A stretch of 64,000 nt of DNA from an uncultured Pelagibacteraceae bacterium (lineage in GTDB: Bacteria > Pseudomonadota > Alphaproteobacteria > Pelagibacterales > Pelagibacteraceae). The stretch is from positions 1-64,000 of the forward strand of contig CACKFY010000003.1 in the NCBI GenBank assembly GCA_902599495.1, given 5' to 3'. Each line of letters opens with the position of its first letter. Position 1 is the first letter of the stretch. The notes under the pieces are model-generated. The model did not search any database, was not told where the DNA came from, and was given only the letters and a program-made list of their open reading frames with translations. Of the stretch, positions 36,601-46,381 are shown piece after piece. The position numbers and the translations under genes were made by a program.

Positions 36601-37246
36601 TAAAATTTTTTTAGCTGAATTTATAGGTTGTGCTTTCTTAGTGATGATCATCGTAGGCTCAGGGATTATGGCTGAAAATTTAACTAATGATACTGCTTTA
36701 ATGTTAATTGCAAATACATTGGCAACAGGTGCCGGTTTATTTGTTCTTATTGCAAGTCTTGCGGATGTTTCTGGAGCACATTTCAATCCAGTCGTTACAA
36801 CATGTATGTTTTTTGCGGGCAAAACGAAAAGAAAAGATTTAATAAATTATTATACAGCACAGATTTTAGGTTGTATGTTGGGAGTAATGCTTGCAAACTT
36901 TATGTTTGATCAAAGTATAATTGAACTTTCCAGAAAAATGAGGCCCGGCATAAATATTTTTACTGCTGAAATAATTGCGACTTTTGGATTAATTTTTATT
37001 ATTTTTGGAACAATTAAAAGTGGAAAAATTGTAGTCGCATCATCTGTTGGGGCATTTATTTCGGCTGGATATTGGTTTACGTCTTCTACTTCTTTTGCTA
37101 ATCCCGCAGTTGCTATAGCCAGAACCTTTACAGACACGTTTACTGGGATAAACTTTATCAATACACCGAGTTACATTTTAGCTGAAGTTTTAGGCGGATA
37201 TATTGCTTACAAGATCGTCAGAATTTTATTTCTTAACAAAAGATAA
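36593..37246 (+). CDS. MIP-family channel (AqpS-like aquaglyceroporin)
   Basis: A 217-residue six-helix channel. The first NPA-type motif is present as GAHFNPVVTT (NPV instead of NPA) and the second is canonical in SFANPAVAIART. Overlap with arsC recalls Sinorhizobium meliloti, in which AqpS lets arsenite produced by ArsC leave the cell down its gradient. No ArsB, Acr3 or ArsR gene is nearby. Water or glycerol transport remains an alternative. Confidence 0.82.
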   Translation: MRNKIFLAEFIGCAFLVMIIVGSGIMAENLTNDTALMLIANTLATGAGLFVLIASLADVSGAHFNPVVTTCMFFAGKTKRKDLINYYTAQILGCMLGVMLANFMFDQSIIELSRKMRPGINIFTAEIIATFGLIFIIFGTIKSGKIVVASSVGAFISAGYWFTSSTSFANPAVAIARTFTDTFTGINFINTPSYILAEVLGGYIAYKIVRILFLNKR

Positions 37247-37280
37247 ATCACTCAGAAAAAGATATTTTATAGTTTGAGGG

Positions 37281-37311
37281 TAGCCCAAGGCAATAAAGAT
37301 ACCTTGGGCTA
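37281..37311. terminator. Stem-loop between convergent aquaporin and ppx genes
   Basis: TAGCCCAAGG (37281-37290) pairs perfectly with CCTTGGGCTA (37302-37311) across an 11-base loop. It lies 35 bp after the aquaporin stop and about 95 bp from the ppx stop. The T tract is poor (AATTAATTAA), so it may protect 3' ends or terminate weakly for both sides. The rest of this 159-bp gap shows nothing else. Confidence 0.6.
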
Positions 37312-37405
37312 ATTAATTAACAAACACAGTTGGGAGACTGTTAAACAATCATTAATATAGGATTGCTAAAAAAATATTTAAATTAAGTTAAATATTTATT
37401 AATTT

Positions 37406-38911
37406 TTAAGAATAAATAATATTAGAATCGACATTCATCTCGCTTGCTAGATTTTTAAGTCTTTTTGTTACTTGTTTTGAGACTATATCGCTGTGATTGT
37501 TGGGTATTTTCAAAAAAATAGTCTTATTTCTTTTATAAATTTTAAATTCATCTAATAACAAAGAAGACATACTTGTAAGTGACTCAGCTAACCGTAAAGC
37601 AGATCCTACTTGCTTTGAGGATAAAATTTCGTTGTTATTTAAGATGCTTAGAAACTGATAATTCGGATTGTATTTTAAACCACAATGTCTCCAAAAGCTT
37701 GCTGATGCAACTTTTACTCTATCTCTATGTTCTAGTTTTAGCAGTGGAGTGTTTAACACTTCCATAAAAACTAGCTCTGCTTTTTGAAAAGCGCCCAAAC
37801 CCCAATCCATTTTACTTAGGATGCAAGCTAAGGTTAGTAATCTTCGATTAAAATATTCATTGTCTTCAAATAATGGTGAAATAAAATTAAAATATTTCTC
37901 AAAACCTTTTCCATAGTCCCCTTTTTTAAAAGATATACCATCAGTTTTTAATTTAAAAATTTCATCCTCACTCATTCCATGATTTATAATTGTATTCATA
38001 TGTCCTTCCCTTAATCCACTTATCGAACAAATAACTTTTGAAGGACTTGCTGCTTCAATTATTTCGTTGAGAATTATGGAACTAAAAGGTAAGTAGGGAG
38101 TTCTAGATTTAGTAATATATTCCATTGATTTCAGAGAAGATTTGTTAAATTTTGAAATTTTGTTTAAGTATTTAACCGCTGAGTCTTTAGTTAACTTATA
38201 TTGATGCAAAATATGTAATGGATGTTGTTCTTTAAAAAGATGATATTTAAATAATGACCTCCAAGTCCCTCCTACTAAATAAATATTTTTAAATTTCTTT
38301 TTAAAAAGCCATTTTTCATCTTTTAAAAGTTTTTTAACATATTTTCCTAAATTTCTCTTTTTTATAATAGGATTATTTTCAAGTCTTAATACTCCAAGAG
38401 GTAAAGAAGTTGTTTCAAAAATTTGATTTTTAGAAACTCTGGCAAGTTCTAAACTTCCACCTCCTAAATCTGCAACTAGTCCATCTACTTCATCAAATCC
38501 TACCATTACACCATTAGCTGATGTTCTTGCTTCTTCCTCACCAGATAATACTAGTGGCTTTTTATCAAATATTCTTTTAATTTCTTCTAAAAATTCACTT
38601 GCATCAGTAGCCTCTCTAAAAGCTGCAGTTGCAATAATTTCTAAATCTAGAACTCCTGAGATATCTAAAATTTCTTTAAATCTATTTAAAACTTTTAAAG
38701 AGCTTTTAATTCCATCTGGGTTTAATTTTTTTGATTTATCTAAATTCTTTCCAAGTTTGCAGACTGCTTTTTCATTAAATACTGGAATTGGAGAAATTTT
38801 AAAATCTTCATATATGAGCATTCTTACTGAATTTGATCCAAGATCTATTATGGCTTGTTTAGACTTTTTACTAGACTGAATTTTAAAAAGATTTTTAAAT
38901 TCTGATTTCAT
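37406..38911 (-). CDS. ppx: Exopolyphosphatase, Ppx/GppA family
   Basis: A 501-residue protein. The N-terminal ASKHA fold has AIIDLGSNSVRMLIYE (about residues 20-35) and the second phosphate loop LVADLGGGSLELARV. The C-terminal half is the HD-like extension typical of longer Ppx proteins. It hydrolyses polyphosphate chains or pppGpp; the two cannot be separated by sequence. It overlaps ppk by 4 bp, a natural storage/release pair. Confidence 0.9.
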   Translation of the reverse strand: MKSEFKNLFKIQSSKKSKQAIIDLGSNSVRMLIYEDFKISPIPVFNEKAVCKLGKNLDKSKKLNPDGIKSSLKVLNRFKEILDISGVLDLEIIATAAFREATDASEFLEEIKRIFDKKPLVLSGEEEARTSANGVMVGFDEVDGLVADLGGGSLELARVSKNQIFETTSLPLGVLRLENNPIIKKRNLGKYVKKLLKDEKWLFKKKFKNIYLVGGTWRSLFKYHLFKEQHPLHILHQYKLTKDSAVKYLNKISKFNKSSLKSMEYITKSRTPYLPFSSIILNEIIEAASPSKVICSISGLREGHMNTIINHGMSEDEIFKLKTDGISFKKGDYGKGFEKYFNFISPLFEDNEYFNRRLLTLACILSKMDWGLGAFQKAELVFMEVLNTPLLKLEHRDRVKVASASFWRHCGLKYNPNYQFLSILNNNEILSSKQVGSALRLAESLTSMSSLLLDEFKIYKRNKTIFLKIPNNHSDIVSKQVTKRLKNLASEMNVDSNIIYS

Positions 38912-41040
38912 TTAATAATTCTTAATATTTCAGGTTTCATTTTCATTATAGATTTTCCTCGACCTGATAAGCTTGGATAACTCATAAAATAATTATGAGC
39001 TGAAAAGGCTTTTTTCATTAAAAGTGGTTTTCCCTTATGATAATTCCCTAAGCTATCTAAATGCCAGCTTTGAGAGTTATCAAGAAAATTAGCAACCATA
39101 ATTTGATCTAAAATCTGTTCATGAACAGTATTGTTTTCTATTGGGACCAAAATTTCTACTCTTCTATCTAAATTTCTAGGCATCAAATCAGCTGATCCAA
39201 TATATACTAAATTTTGCCTACTTGGCATAGGAGAACCATTAGCAAAACAATATATTCTAGAGTGCTCCAAAAACCTTCCAATAATACTTTTAACCTCGAT
39301 ATTTTCAGATAAACCTTTAACTCCAGGCCTTAAACAACAAACGCCCCTAACAGATAATTTTATTTTCACTCCTTTACAAGATGCCTCATAAAATTTTTTA
39401 ATTATTTGTGGATCTACCAATGAATTCATTTTAGCCCATATTTCAGCATCTTTTCCTTTTAAAGAATTGCTAATTTCGTTATCTATTTGTTTCTCTAGGA
39501 ATAGTCTTGAATTAATTGGAGATAATATAATTTTATTTAGCTTGCTAGGCTTTGCGTAACCAGTAACAAAAGTAAAGAATTTTTCAACATCCTTCGCTAT
39601 TAGTGGATCAGAAGAAAATAGAGATAAATCTGTATAGATTTTTGCGTTAATAGGATGATAATTTCCTGTTCCTAGATGAACGTAGGTTTTAGTTTTTCCT
39701 TTTTCTTTTCTTAAAACTAAACTAGCTTTTGCATGCGTTTTATATTTTGCAAATCCATAAACAATCTGAACACCTGCTTTTTCTAGTTTACGGGATAATT
39801 CAATATTTTTTTCTTCATCAAATCTAGCTTTGATTTCAACAACTGCTGTAACTGCTTTTCCATTTTCAGCAGCCGCAATTAAAGCTTTCACTATCGGAGA
39901 GTCAGGAGTTGTTCTATAAAGAGTTTGTTTAATAGCAATTACTTTTTCATCCTTAGCTGCAGTCTCTAAAAATTGAATAACAACATCAAATGTTTCAAAT
40001 GGATGATGAACAACAAAATCTTTGGATTTGATTGCTGAAAAAAATTTATGATTAAATTCTTCTAATCTTTCTACAGGTCTTGGGTTAAATTTTTTAAATC
40101 TTAAGTGTGGAGATTTTTTCTTACAGATTTCATCTATATCTTGAATTCCAACTATTCCCTCTACTTCATAGACGTGTTCGTCTGACACATCTAATTTTTT
40201 ACTGAGAAAATCTTTTAAATTATTGCTTGATCCTTTAAGAATTTCTAATTTAACGATACTACCTCTTCTTCTTTTTTTAATCGCCTTTTCAAAGTACCTT
40301 ACAAGATCTTCAGCTTCGTCATCTATCTCTATGTCGCTATCTCTAATAATTTTAAAAGGAAGAAATGATACAAGTTCGTGCTCAGGAAATATACTTTCAG
40401 AAAAGTAACTTATTAAATCTTCTATCGTGATGAATTGATCAGATTGTCCATCTATATCTATAAACTTTGGAAGAGCCCTAGGTATAACAATAATCACATT
40501 TAAATTTCTTTTGTTTTTTACTTTTTCTAGTTTCATCAAAATTGCTTGTCCTTTATTGGCAATAAAGGGAAAGGGATGAGAGGGGTCGATCGCTGTAGGT
40601 GTAATCACTGGATAGACGGTTTCATTAAAATAATCTCTTAAAAAATCTATGGATTTTTTATCCAAATCTTTTATTTTTTTTAAATAGATTTTCTCTTTTT
40701 TTAGTTCATTTAAAAGTTGTTTAAATGAGTCGTTTTGTTTTATTAATAAATCTTTAGTTTTTAAAACTACTCTAGATAATTGTTCTTCTGAAGTTAAACC
40801 ATCTGCACTTAATTGATCAAAATCGTCTTTTATTTGATTATATAATCCTGCAACTCTTACCATAAAAAATTCGTCAAGATTAGTTCCAGCAATTGATAAA
40901 AATTTAACTCTCTCAAAAAGAGGGTTTTTAACATTTTTAGACTCTTCCAAAACTCGGTCATTAAATTGTAGCCAAGAAATTTCTCTATTGATTAGCTGCT
41001 GCTCTGAAGACAATGCTTTTGTTAAATCTATTTTTGACAT
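38908..41040 (-). CDS. ppk: Polyphosphate kinase 1
   Basis: A 710-residue enzyme. An upstream in-frame ATG exists at 41136, but the normal PPK1 start is MSKIDLTK at 41040, followed by INREISWLQFNDRVLEES. The catalytic histidine that carries phosphate is in KYKTHAKASLVLRKE, and the second site is near FLEHSRIYCFANG. It makes polyphosphate from ATP. Only 13 bp separate its ATG from the divergent sixA ATG. It is co-transcribed with ppx. Confidence 0.95.
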   Translation of the reverse strand: MSKIDLTKALSSEQQLINREISWLQFNDRVLEESKNVKNPLFERVKFLSIAGTNLDEFFMVRVAGLYNQIKDDFDQLSADGLTSEEQLSRVVLKTKDLLIKQNDSFKQLLNELKKEKIYLKKIKDLDKKSIDFLRDYFNETVYPVITPTAIDPSHPFPFIANKGQAILMKLEKVKNKRNLNVIIVIPRALPKFIDIDGQSDQFITIEDLISYFSESIFPEHELVSFLPFKIIRDSDIEIDDEAEDLVRYFEKAIKKRRRGSIVKLEILKGSSNNLKDFLSKKLDVSDEHVYEVEGIVGIQDIDEICKKKSPHLRFKKFNPRPVERLEEFNHKFFSAIKSKDFVVHHPFETFDVVIQFLETAAKDEKVIAIKQTLYRTTPDSPIVKALIAAAENGKAVTAVVEIKARFDEEKNIELSRKLEKAGVQIVYGFAKYKTHAKASLVLRKEKGKTKTYVHLGTGNYHPINAKIYTDLSLFSSDPLIAKDVEKFFTFVTGYAKPSKLNKIILSPINSRLFLEKQIDNEISNSLKGKDAEIWAKMNSLVDPQIIKKFYEASCKGVKIKLSVRGVCCLRPGVKGLSENIEVKSIIGRFLEHSRIYCFANGSPMPSRQNLVYIGSADLMPRNLDRRVEILVPIENNTVHEQILDQIMVANFLDNSQSWHLDSLGNYHKGKPLLMKKAFSAHNYFMSYPSLSGRGKSIMKMKPEILRIIK

Positions 41041-41053
41041 AAAATTAAAAAAT

Positions 41054-41560
41054 ATGTTTAAATTATATGCTATGAGACACGCTAAATCTAGTTGGGATTT
41101 CCCGGATTTAGTAGATTTTGAAAGACCTTTAAACAAAAGAGGTATTGAAAGTTCAAAAAAGATTTGTGAAAGATTTGTTAAAAATAAAATATTTTTTGAT
41201 TTAATTTTAACTTCATCTTCTAAAAGAACATTGGAAACACTTAGTTATCTAAATGGGCCAGCAGAAAAAGCAAAAATTTTAAAGTTAAAAGAATTGTATA
41301 ATACTTCAGAAATCGAGATTTTAAAGATAATAAAAAAAGTAGATGATAAATATAAAAGTTTACTGTTAATCAACCATATGCCATCAATTAAGGATTTCTG
41401 TAGCAAAATTTGTCTAAACCAAAATTCAAATTTTTATAAAGACATGTGTCATAAATTTTCTACAGCTGCTGTTGCGGAGTTTGAGTTTAAATTTAAATCT
41501 TGGAAAGATTTAGATTTAGGCGGGAAAATTACAAATTTTATTCGCCCTAAAGACATTTAA
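41054..41560 (+). CDS. sixA: SixA-like phosphohistidine phosphatase
   Basis: A 168-residue histidine phosphatase. The catalytic RHG-type motif is KLYAMRHAKSSWDFP at the N-terminus, so the ATG at 41054 is preferred to one 66 bp upstream inside ppk. LILTSSSKRTLET follows and the second catalytic His is in LLLINHMPSI. SixA dephosphorylates histidine phosphotransfer proteins. Its position inside the phosphorus region, between ppk and phoB, is notable. The 3' end overlaps phoB by 4 bp. Confidence 0.85.
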   Translation: MFKLYAMRHAKSSWDFPDLVDFERPLNKRGIESSKKICERFVKNKIFFDLILTSSSKRTLETLSYLNGPAEKAKILKLKELYNTSEIEILKIIKKVDDKYKSLLLINHMPSIKDFCSKICLNQNSNFYKDMCHKFSTAAVAEFEFKFKSWKDLDLGGKITNFIRPKDI

Positions 41561-42240
41561 CCATCTAAAGAATATCCTGAAGACCTTACGGTTCTAATTA
41601 AATCTTTTTTTCCGTCAATATTTATTGCTTTTCTTACTCTTCTAATATGGACATCAATTGTTCTGGACTCCACATAAACATTATCACCCCAAACATTATT
41701 TAAAAGTTGTTCTCTGGAGTAAACTCTTTTAGGATTTTTAATTAAGAAATCTATAAGCTTAAACTCCGTAGGACCTAGCTCAACTTCTTTTTCTCCTCTA
41801 AAAACTCTTTTTTGCGCTCGATCAACTTTTAAGTCTTCAAAAATAACCACGTCCTCAACCGCATTTGGTTTAGCACGTTTCAATAATGCGTTTACTCTAG
41901 CAATTAATTCTTTCTGACTAAATGGTTTTGTAACATAATCATCAGCGCCTGTTTTAAAACCCTTCAATTTATCTTCTTCTTCTCCCTTAGCCGTAAGCAT
42001 AATTATTGGAATATTTTTAAGTAAATTAATTCTCTTCAAATTTCTACAAACTTCTATTCCTGAAATGTCTGGAAGCATCCAATCTAATAATATTAGGTCC
42101 GGATTTTGATCTTTAATACTTCGAATGGCATCTTCTCCATTTAAAGCATAATTTACTTTGTGTCCTTCTTTTTCTAGATTGTACTTTAATAAAGTTACTA
42201 TTGGCATTTCATCTTCTACTATGAATAGATTTGCCTTCAT
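41557..42240 (-). CDS. phoB: Phosphate regulon response regulator PhoB
   Basis: A 227-residue OmpR-family regulator. The receiver domain has the acidic pair in IVEDEMPI, the phospho-acceptor Asp in LILLDWMLPDISG (about residue 54) and the Lys in DDYVTKPFS. The winged-helix domain includes YSREQLLNNVWGDN and SRTIDVHIRRVRKAI. It binds PHO boxes, two of which I see upstream of pstS and plcP. It is the last gene of the pst-phoU-phoB series. Confidence 0.94.
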   Translation of the reverse strand: MKANLFIVEDEMPIVTLLKYNLEKEGHKVNYALNGEDAIRSIKDQNPDLILLDWMLPDISGIEVCRNLKRINLLKNIPIIMLTAKGEEEDKLKGFKTGADDYVTKPFSQKELIARVNALLKRAKPNAVEDVVIFEDLKVDRAQKRVFRGEKEVELGPTEFKLIDFLIKNPKRVYSREQLLNNVWGDNVYVESRTIDVHIRRVRKAINIDGKKDLIRTVRSSGYSLDG

Positions 42241-42241
42241 T

Positions 42242-42922
42242 CTAACCTTTCGGTCTTTCTCCTTCGAGATAGTCGCCGGTAATTAAAAAGTAAACTTGTT
42301 CAGCGATATTAGTGGCATGATCACCAATTCTCTCAATATTTTTTAACATGAAAAGTAATTGCGTTATTTTATTTATATCCTCTTTCTTTTTTTCTAAATG
42401 TTTTATAGCGGCCTCCATATTTGTATTGGTCAATTGGTCTATCTCCTCATCTGAATTCCAAACATTTTCAGCGGTATCTTTTGCTCTATGTAGATAAGCA
42501 TTAAGGACAGAATTTACTTGCTTGGCCGCTTTAAGACCGGCTATCTCCAAATTTTTAATAATATCACTTGGTAAATCGGTTCCAACTTTTAGAGTTCTTT
42601 TAGAAATATTTTTTGCTAGATCGCCTATTCTTTCTAAATCAGATGAAACTTTTAAAGCAACAACTGTCTCTCTTAAATCTATCGCCATCGGCTGTCTTAA
42701 GGCAATTAAATTTACGACTTGTTCTTCGATATGGAGTTCGTATTTATCTGTTTTTTCATCATCTTTTATAGACTTGTCTGCTAAAGAAGTATCTTTTTTT
42801 ACTAATGATTGAATTGTTTGTTCAAGCTGTTTTTCAACACTTGCTCCCATTTTGACTATAGTATCCTTCAAGAGTTGCAGCTGTTCTTCGTAAGATTTTA
42901 CTATATGTGGTTTTTCACTCAT
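42242..42922 (-). CDS. phoU: Phosphate signalling protein PhoU
   Basis: A 226-residue all-helical protein with two PhoU repeats. Visible blocks are IALRQPMAIDLRETV with VSSDLERIGDLAKNIS, then MLKNIERIGDHATNIAEQVY. The E/D-rich patterns bind metal clusters. PhoU links Pst transport to PhoR inhibition. It touches pstB by one base and precedes phoB by 1 bp. Confidence 0.95.
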   Translation of the reverse strand: MSEKPHIVKSYEEQLQLLKDTIVKMGASVEKQLEQTIQSLVKKDTSLADKSIKDDEKTDKYELHIEEQVVNLIALRQPMAIDLRETVVALKVSSDLERIGDLAKNISKRTLKVGTDLPSDIIKNLEIAGLKAAKQVNSVLNAYLHRAKDTAENVWNSDEEIDQLTNTNMEAAIKHLEKKKEDINKITQLLFMLKNIERIGDHATNIAEQVYFLITGDYLEGERPKG

Positions 42923-43677
42923 TAACCAAACCTTCCTGTAATATAATCCTGAGTTTGTTGGTTGTCAGGATTTTTAAATATTTTTTCTGTATCGCCAAAT
43001 TCTATAAGTTTTCCGAGGTGGAAGAAACCTGTTTTTTGAGATACCCTTGCTGCTTGAGACATCGAGTGGGTAACTATCACTATTGTGTGTTCTTTTTTTA
43101 AATCATCAATTAATTCTTCAATTTGAGCAGTAGCTATAGGATCTAGAGCTGAGCAAGGTTCGTCCATTAAAATCACTTCCGGACTAACTGAAATAGCCCT
43201 AGCTATACATAATCTTTGTTGTTGACCTCCTGATAAACCAGTGCCAATTTCATCTAATCTGTCTTTTACCTCTTCCCAAAGAGCGGCTTTTTTTAAACTC
43301 ATCTCAACAATCTGATCTAATTCACTTTTAGATTGAGCCATACCATGAATTGTAGGTCCATAAGAGACGTTTTCATAAATTGTTTTTGGAAATGGATTTG
43401 GTTTTTGAAACACCATACCTACATTCTCTCTTAGTCTTACAACGTCCAGTTTTCTCGAATTGAGTTCCAATTCATCCATTTTAATGCTTCCTTCAACTTT
43501 ACAAATATCTATTACATCATTCATTCTATTTAAACATCTTAGAAAAGTTGACTTTCCACATCCTGATGGACCGATTAAAGCAGTCACTTCTTTATCCATT
43601 ATATCTAGTGAAACATCGAACAAAGCCTGCTTAGAGCCATAAAAAACATTTACATTTTTTGCGCTTATCTTTGTCAT
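42922..43677 (-). CDS. pstB: Phosphate ABC transporter ATPase PstB
   Basis: A 251-residue ATPase; the start [14 protein letters not shown] at 43677 is chosen because the seven codons before it overlap pstA. Walker A is [21 protein letters not shown], with the FNPFPK-like [14 protein letters not shown] that is diagnostic of PstB. The signature is [14 protein letters not shown] and Walker B is [13 protein letters not shown]. It powers high-affinity phosphate import. Confidence 0.96.
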   Translation of the reverse strand: MTKISAKNVNVFYGSKQALFDVSLDIMDKEVTALIGPSGCGKSTFLRCLNRMNDVIDICKVEGSIKMDELELNSRKLDVVRLRENVGMVFQKPNPFPKTIYENVSYGPTIHGMAQSKSELDQIVEMSLKKAALWEEVKDRLDEIGTGLSGGQQQRLCIARAISVSPEVILMDEPCSALDPIATAQIEELIDDLKKEHTIVIVTHSMSQAARVSQKTGFFHLGKLIEFGDTEKIFKNPDNQQTQDYITGRFG

Positions 43678-43678
43678 G

Positions 43679-44950
43679 TTAGTTCCATTTCCTCTCAAAT
43701 TTATGTCTTATAATCTGAGCCGCTAAATTCATCAATATTAAAAATCCAAGTAAAACCATTATACAAGCACTTACTTTTTCAACAAACCCTCTTTCTGCTG
43801 ATTCACTCCAAATGTAAATTTGAACGGGCAAACTTGCAGCTGGGTCTACAGGAGTGCCTGGGATAGTGTTTACAAAAGCAACCATACCTATAAGTATAAG
43901 CGGTGCTGTTTCTCCAAGAGCTTGTGCCAATCCAATAATAGTGCCTGAAAGAGTACCGGGCATTGAAAGAGGTACAGTGTGATGCATCGTTGTCTGCATG
44001 TTACTTGCTCCCATCGCTAAAGCAGCCTCTCTTATACTTGGGGGAACTGCTTTTAAAGAAGCCCGCGCAGCAATAATAATTGTGGGAAGTGTCATTAAGG
44101 ATAAGGTTATTCCTCCAACTAAAGGTGTTGATCTTGGCAAATTAAATACTGCTAATAAAACCCCTAAACCTAAAAGACCAAAAACTATTGATGGTACAGC
44201 AGCTAAGTTGTTTATATTAACCTCGATAAAATCAGTAAACTTATTTTTAGGGGCAAATTCCTCTAAATATATTGCTGCTAAAACTGCAATGGGAAAAGAA
44301 AAAGCTAAACATACTAAAATACTAAATACTGTTCCCATAAACGAACTTGCTATACCAGCTAGTTCGGCTTCTCTAGAGTCTGGATTAGTGAAAAAGCTTA
44401 AATTGAATTTTGATAAAATATCACCTCTCTCATTCAACATGTCATATATTTTCAATTGATAATCATTAACTCTTCTATCTTCCTCTGGAATATCACGAGG
44501 ATAATTTCCTTTATGGACTTGGTCTAAATCATCTGAAGCCGTTAATCTTATAGGAACTATTTTTCCTAGAAGACTTGGATTTTTTAAAAGATGATTTTTA
44601 ACTTCTTGTTCATAGGTAAATGCCACCATTTGAATAAGTTGACGATCGTCTTCCTCAGGAAGAGAGGGATCTAAACGAGTCATTGCTTTGTTGGCTATGT
44701 CATAATAATCGGCGTTCTCCAAATCTTCTAAGCTCGGATTATCTGTCTCAATTAACATTAATTCTTTATCGTAATGAACTTCCGTAACAATCCATGTTTT
44801 TTGGAAAGCTGTGTAACCTTTTGAAAAAATTTTATACATAAAAACAGCTAAAAATAGCAGAGCTAAACCTATTGCAATTTGTCCAAATAATTTAAAATTT
44901 GCTTCTGCCCTGTAACGTTTATTTAAGAGTTTTCTCTTAGCCTCATTCAT
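43679..44950 (-). CDS. pstA: Phosphate ABC transporter permease PstA
   Basis: A 423-residue permease of the long alpha/gammaproteobacterial type with an N-terminal DUF3333-like periplasmic domain (after helix [15 protein letters not shown]). The inner-membrane core contains [30 protein letters not shown] and the ATPase-contacting [19 protein letters not shown] (EAA loop). It overlaps pstC by 8 bp. Confidence 0.94.
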   Translation of the reverse strand: MNEAKRKLLNKRYRAEANFKLFGQIAIGLALLFLAVFMYKIFSKGYTAFQKTWIVTEVHYDKELMLIETDNPSLEDLENADYYDIANKAMTRLDPSLPEEDDRQLIQMVAFTYEQEVKNHLLKNPSLLGKIVPIRLTASDDLDQVHKGNYPRDIPEEDRRVNDYQLKIYDMLNERGDILSKFNLSFFTNPDSREAELAGIASSFMGTVFSILVCLAFSFPIAVLAAIYLEEFAPKNKFTDFIEVNINNLAAVPSIVFGLLGLGVLLAVFNLPRSTPLVGGITLSLMTLPTIIIAARASLKAVPPSIREAALAMGASNMQTTMHHTVPLSMPGTLSGTIIGLAQALGETAPLILIGMVAFVNTIPGTPVDPAASLPVQIYIWSESAERGFVEKVSACIMVLLGFLILMNLAAQIIRHKFERKWN

Positions 44951-46319
44951 ATTTTTCCCTATATTTTTTCACAACTGTTAAAGCAATAACATTTAAAAAA
45001 AGTGTTACTACAAATAAAGATATTCCTAAGGCAAAAGCTGCCTGAGTTTTTGGATCTCCAAATTGTTGGTCGCCAATAAGTATAACTACTATTTGAGCTG
45101 TAATAGTAGACGTGGACTCTAAAGGGTTGGCTGTTAAATTTGCAGCTAATCCAGATGCCATCACTACGATCATAGTCTCACCGACTGCTCTGGAAACAGC
45201 AAGTAAAATAGATCCGACTATCCCCGGTAATGCTGCAGGAAATATAACTTTCTTAATAGTCTCTGATTTCGTAGCACCCATCGCATAACTTCCATCCCTT
45301 AAATTTTGTGGAACTGCTGATATAACGTCATCGCTTAAACTTGATATAAAAGGGATTATCATAACCCCCATAACAGCTCCTGCTGCAAGTGCACTTTCTG
45401 ATGAAACTTCTAATCCTAAAGAATTTCCAATTTCTTTTACGAAGGGACCTACAGTGAGGGCAGCAAAAAATCCATATACTACGGTTGGGATACCTGCTAA
45501 AATTTCAATTATAGGCTTAGCATATTTTCTAACTTTTCTTGTTGCATACTCTGCGAGATAAATTCCGCTTAACAACCCAACTGGGATTGCTACACACATT
45601 GCTATAAATGCAATGAAAAAAGTTCCAGCAAATAATGGTACCGCTCCAAATGCATCTTTCATTAATTCAGGATCTGGTTGACCATCTCTCACAAATGTTT
45701 TTGCCGGATACCAATGTGTTCCAAAAATGAAATCAAATATCCTGACGGATTGAAAAAATCTTATGGCTTCAAACAAAAGTGAAAATACAATTCCTATTGT
45801 TACAAGAACTGCTGCCAAAGAAGCTGTAAATAAAACCCATTTTAAAAATATTTCTACTGGTTCCCTCATTCTGTTATTCTTTTTAATAGATTGATAAGCA
45901 TAGCTTAATGATAAAATTAAAGCTGCTAAGACAATTACGATCTTAGCGTTATTAGCCATATTTTTAATTTGGATGTATTTACCTGCAGAATTATCTAAAA
46001 AATTATTAATATCTCCTGTATACGTTCCTAATGCTAAAGCCTTTACTTTTGTATAAATAAGTTGAAGCTCATTCTTAGTTAAATTTTGATCCAAATAATC
46101 TGCTAAAATAAAATTTTTTACTATTGTTGGTTCAAACACTGACCATAAAGAAAAAATTATAAGTGCCGGTGCTGCGCACCAAATCGCAAGATAATAACCA
46201 TAAAATTTTGGAAGTGCTGTTAGTCTTTGTGAAGATTGAATAATTGTTGCTTTTTTTCTACCAAAATAATAGCTGGAGAAACCTAAAAGTAGAATAAGAC
46301 TTATAAGAACTAAATTCAT
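44943..46319 (-). CDS. pstC: Phosphate ABC transporter permease PstC
   Basis: A 458-residue permease, longer than E. coli PstC because of an N-terminal section with extra helices and a periplasmic loop. The core has SGIYLAEYATRKVRKY, ILAGIPTVVYGFFAAL and the EAA loop DGSYAMGATKSETIKKVIFP. It begins downstream of a strong hairpin that separates it from pstS, so its expression should be lower than that of pstS. Confidence 0.94.
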   Translation of the reverse strand: MNLVLISLILLLGFSSYYFGRKKATIIQSSQRLTALPKFYGYYLAIWCAAPALIIFSLWSVFEPTIVKNFILADYLDQNLTKNELQLIYTKVKALALGTYTGDINNFLDNSAGKYIQIKNMANNAKIVIVLAALILSLSYAYQSIKKNNRMREPVEIFLKWVLFTASLAAVLVTIGIVFSLLFEAIRFFQSVRIFDFIFGTHWYPAKTFVRDGQPDPELMKDAFGAVPLFAGTFFIAFIAMCVAIPVGLLSGIYLAEYATRKVRKYAKPIIEILAGIPTVVYGFFAALTVGPFVKEIGNSLGLEVSSESALAAGAVMGVMIIPFISSLSDDVISAVPQNLRDGSYAMGATKSETIKKVIFPAALPGIVGSILLAVSRAVGETMIVVMASGLAANLTANPLESTSTITAQIVVILIGDQQFGDPKTQAAFALGISLFVVTLFLNVIALTVVKKYREKYE

Positions 46320-46334
46320 TTTTCAAGCTCCAGT

Positions 46335-46366
46335 TAAAAAAAGGGGGCCGAAACCCCCTTTTAATT
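46335..46366 (-). terminator. Hairpin between pstS and pstC
   Basis: On the minus strand AAAAGGGGG, a 6-base loop TTTCGG and CCCCCTTTTTTT make a strong intrinsic terminator 16 bp after the pstS stop. A partial read-through would give much PstS and less PstCAB, as expected for a binding-protein-dependent transporter. On the plus strand it is equally terminator-like, although nothing is transcribed into it from that side. Confidence 0.85.
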
Positions 46367-46381
46367 TTTTAAAAAGTAAAA

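Noticed and set aside
40988..41053. Longer start of sixA
   Set aside because: The 22 extra codons lie in ppk; SixA proteins start directly with the MRHAKSS region.
41041..41136. Longer start of ppk
   Set aside because: The 32 extra residues overlap sixA in antisense and do not resemble PPK1; MSKIDLTK at 41040 fits.
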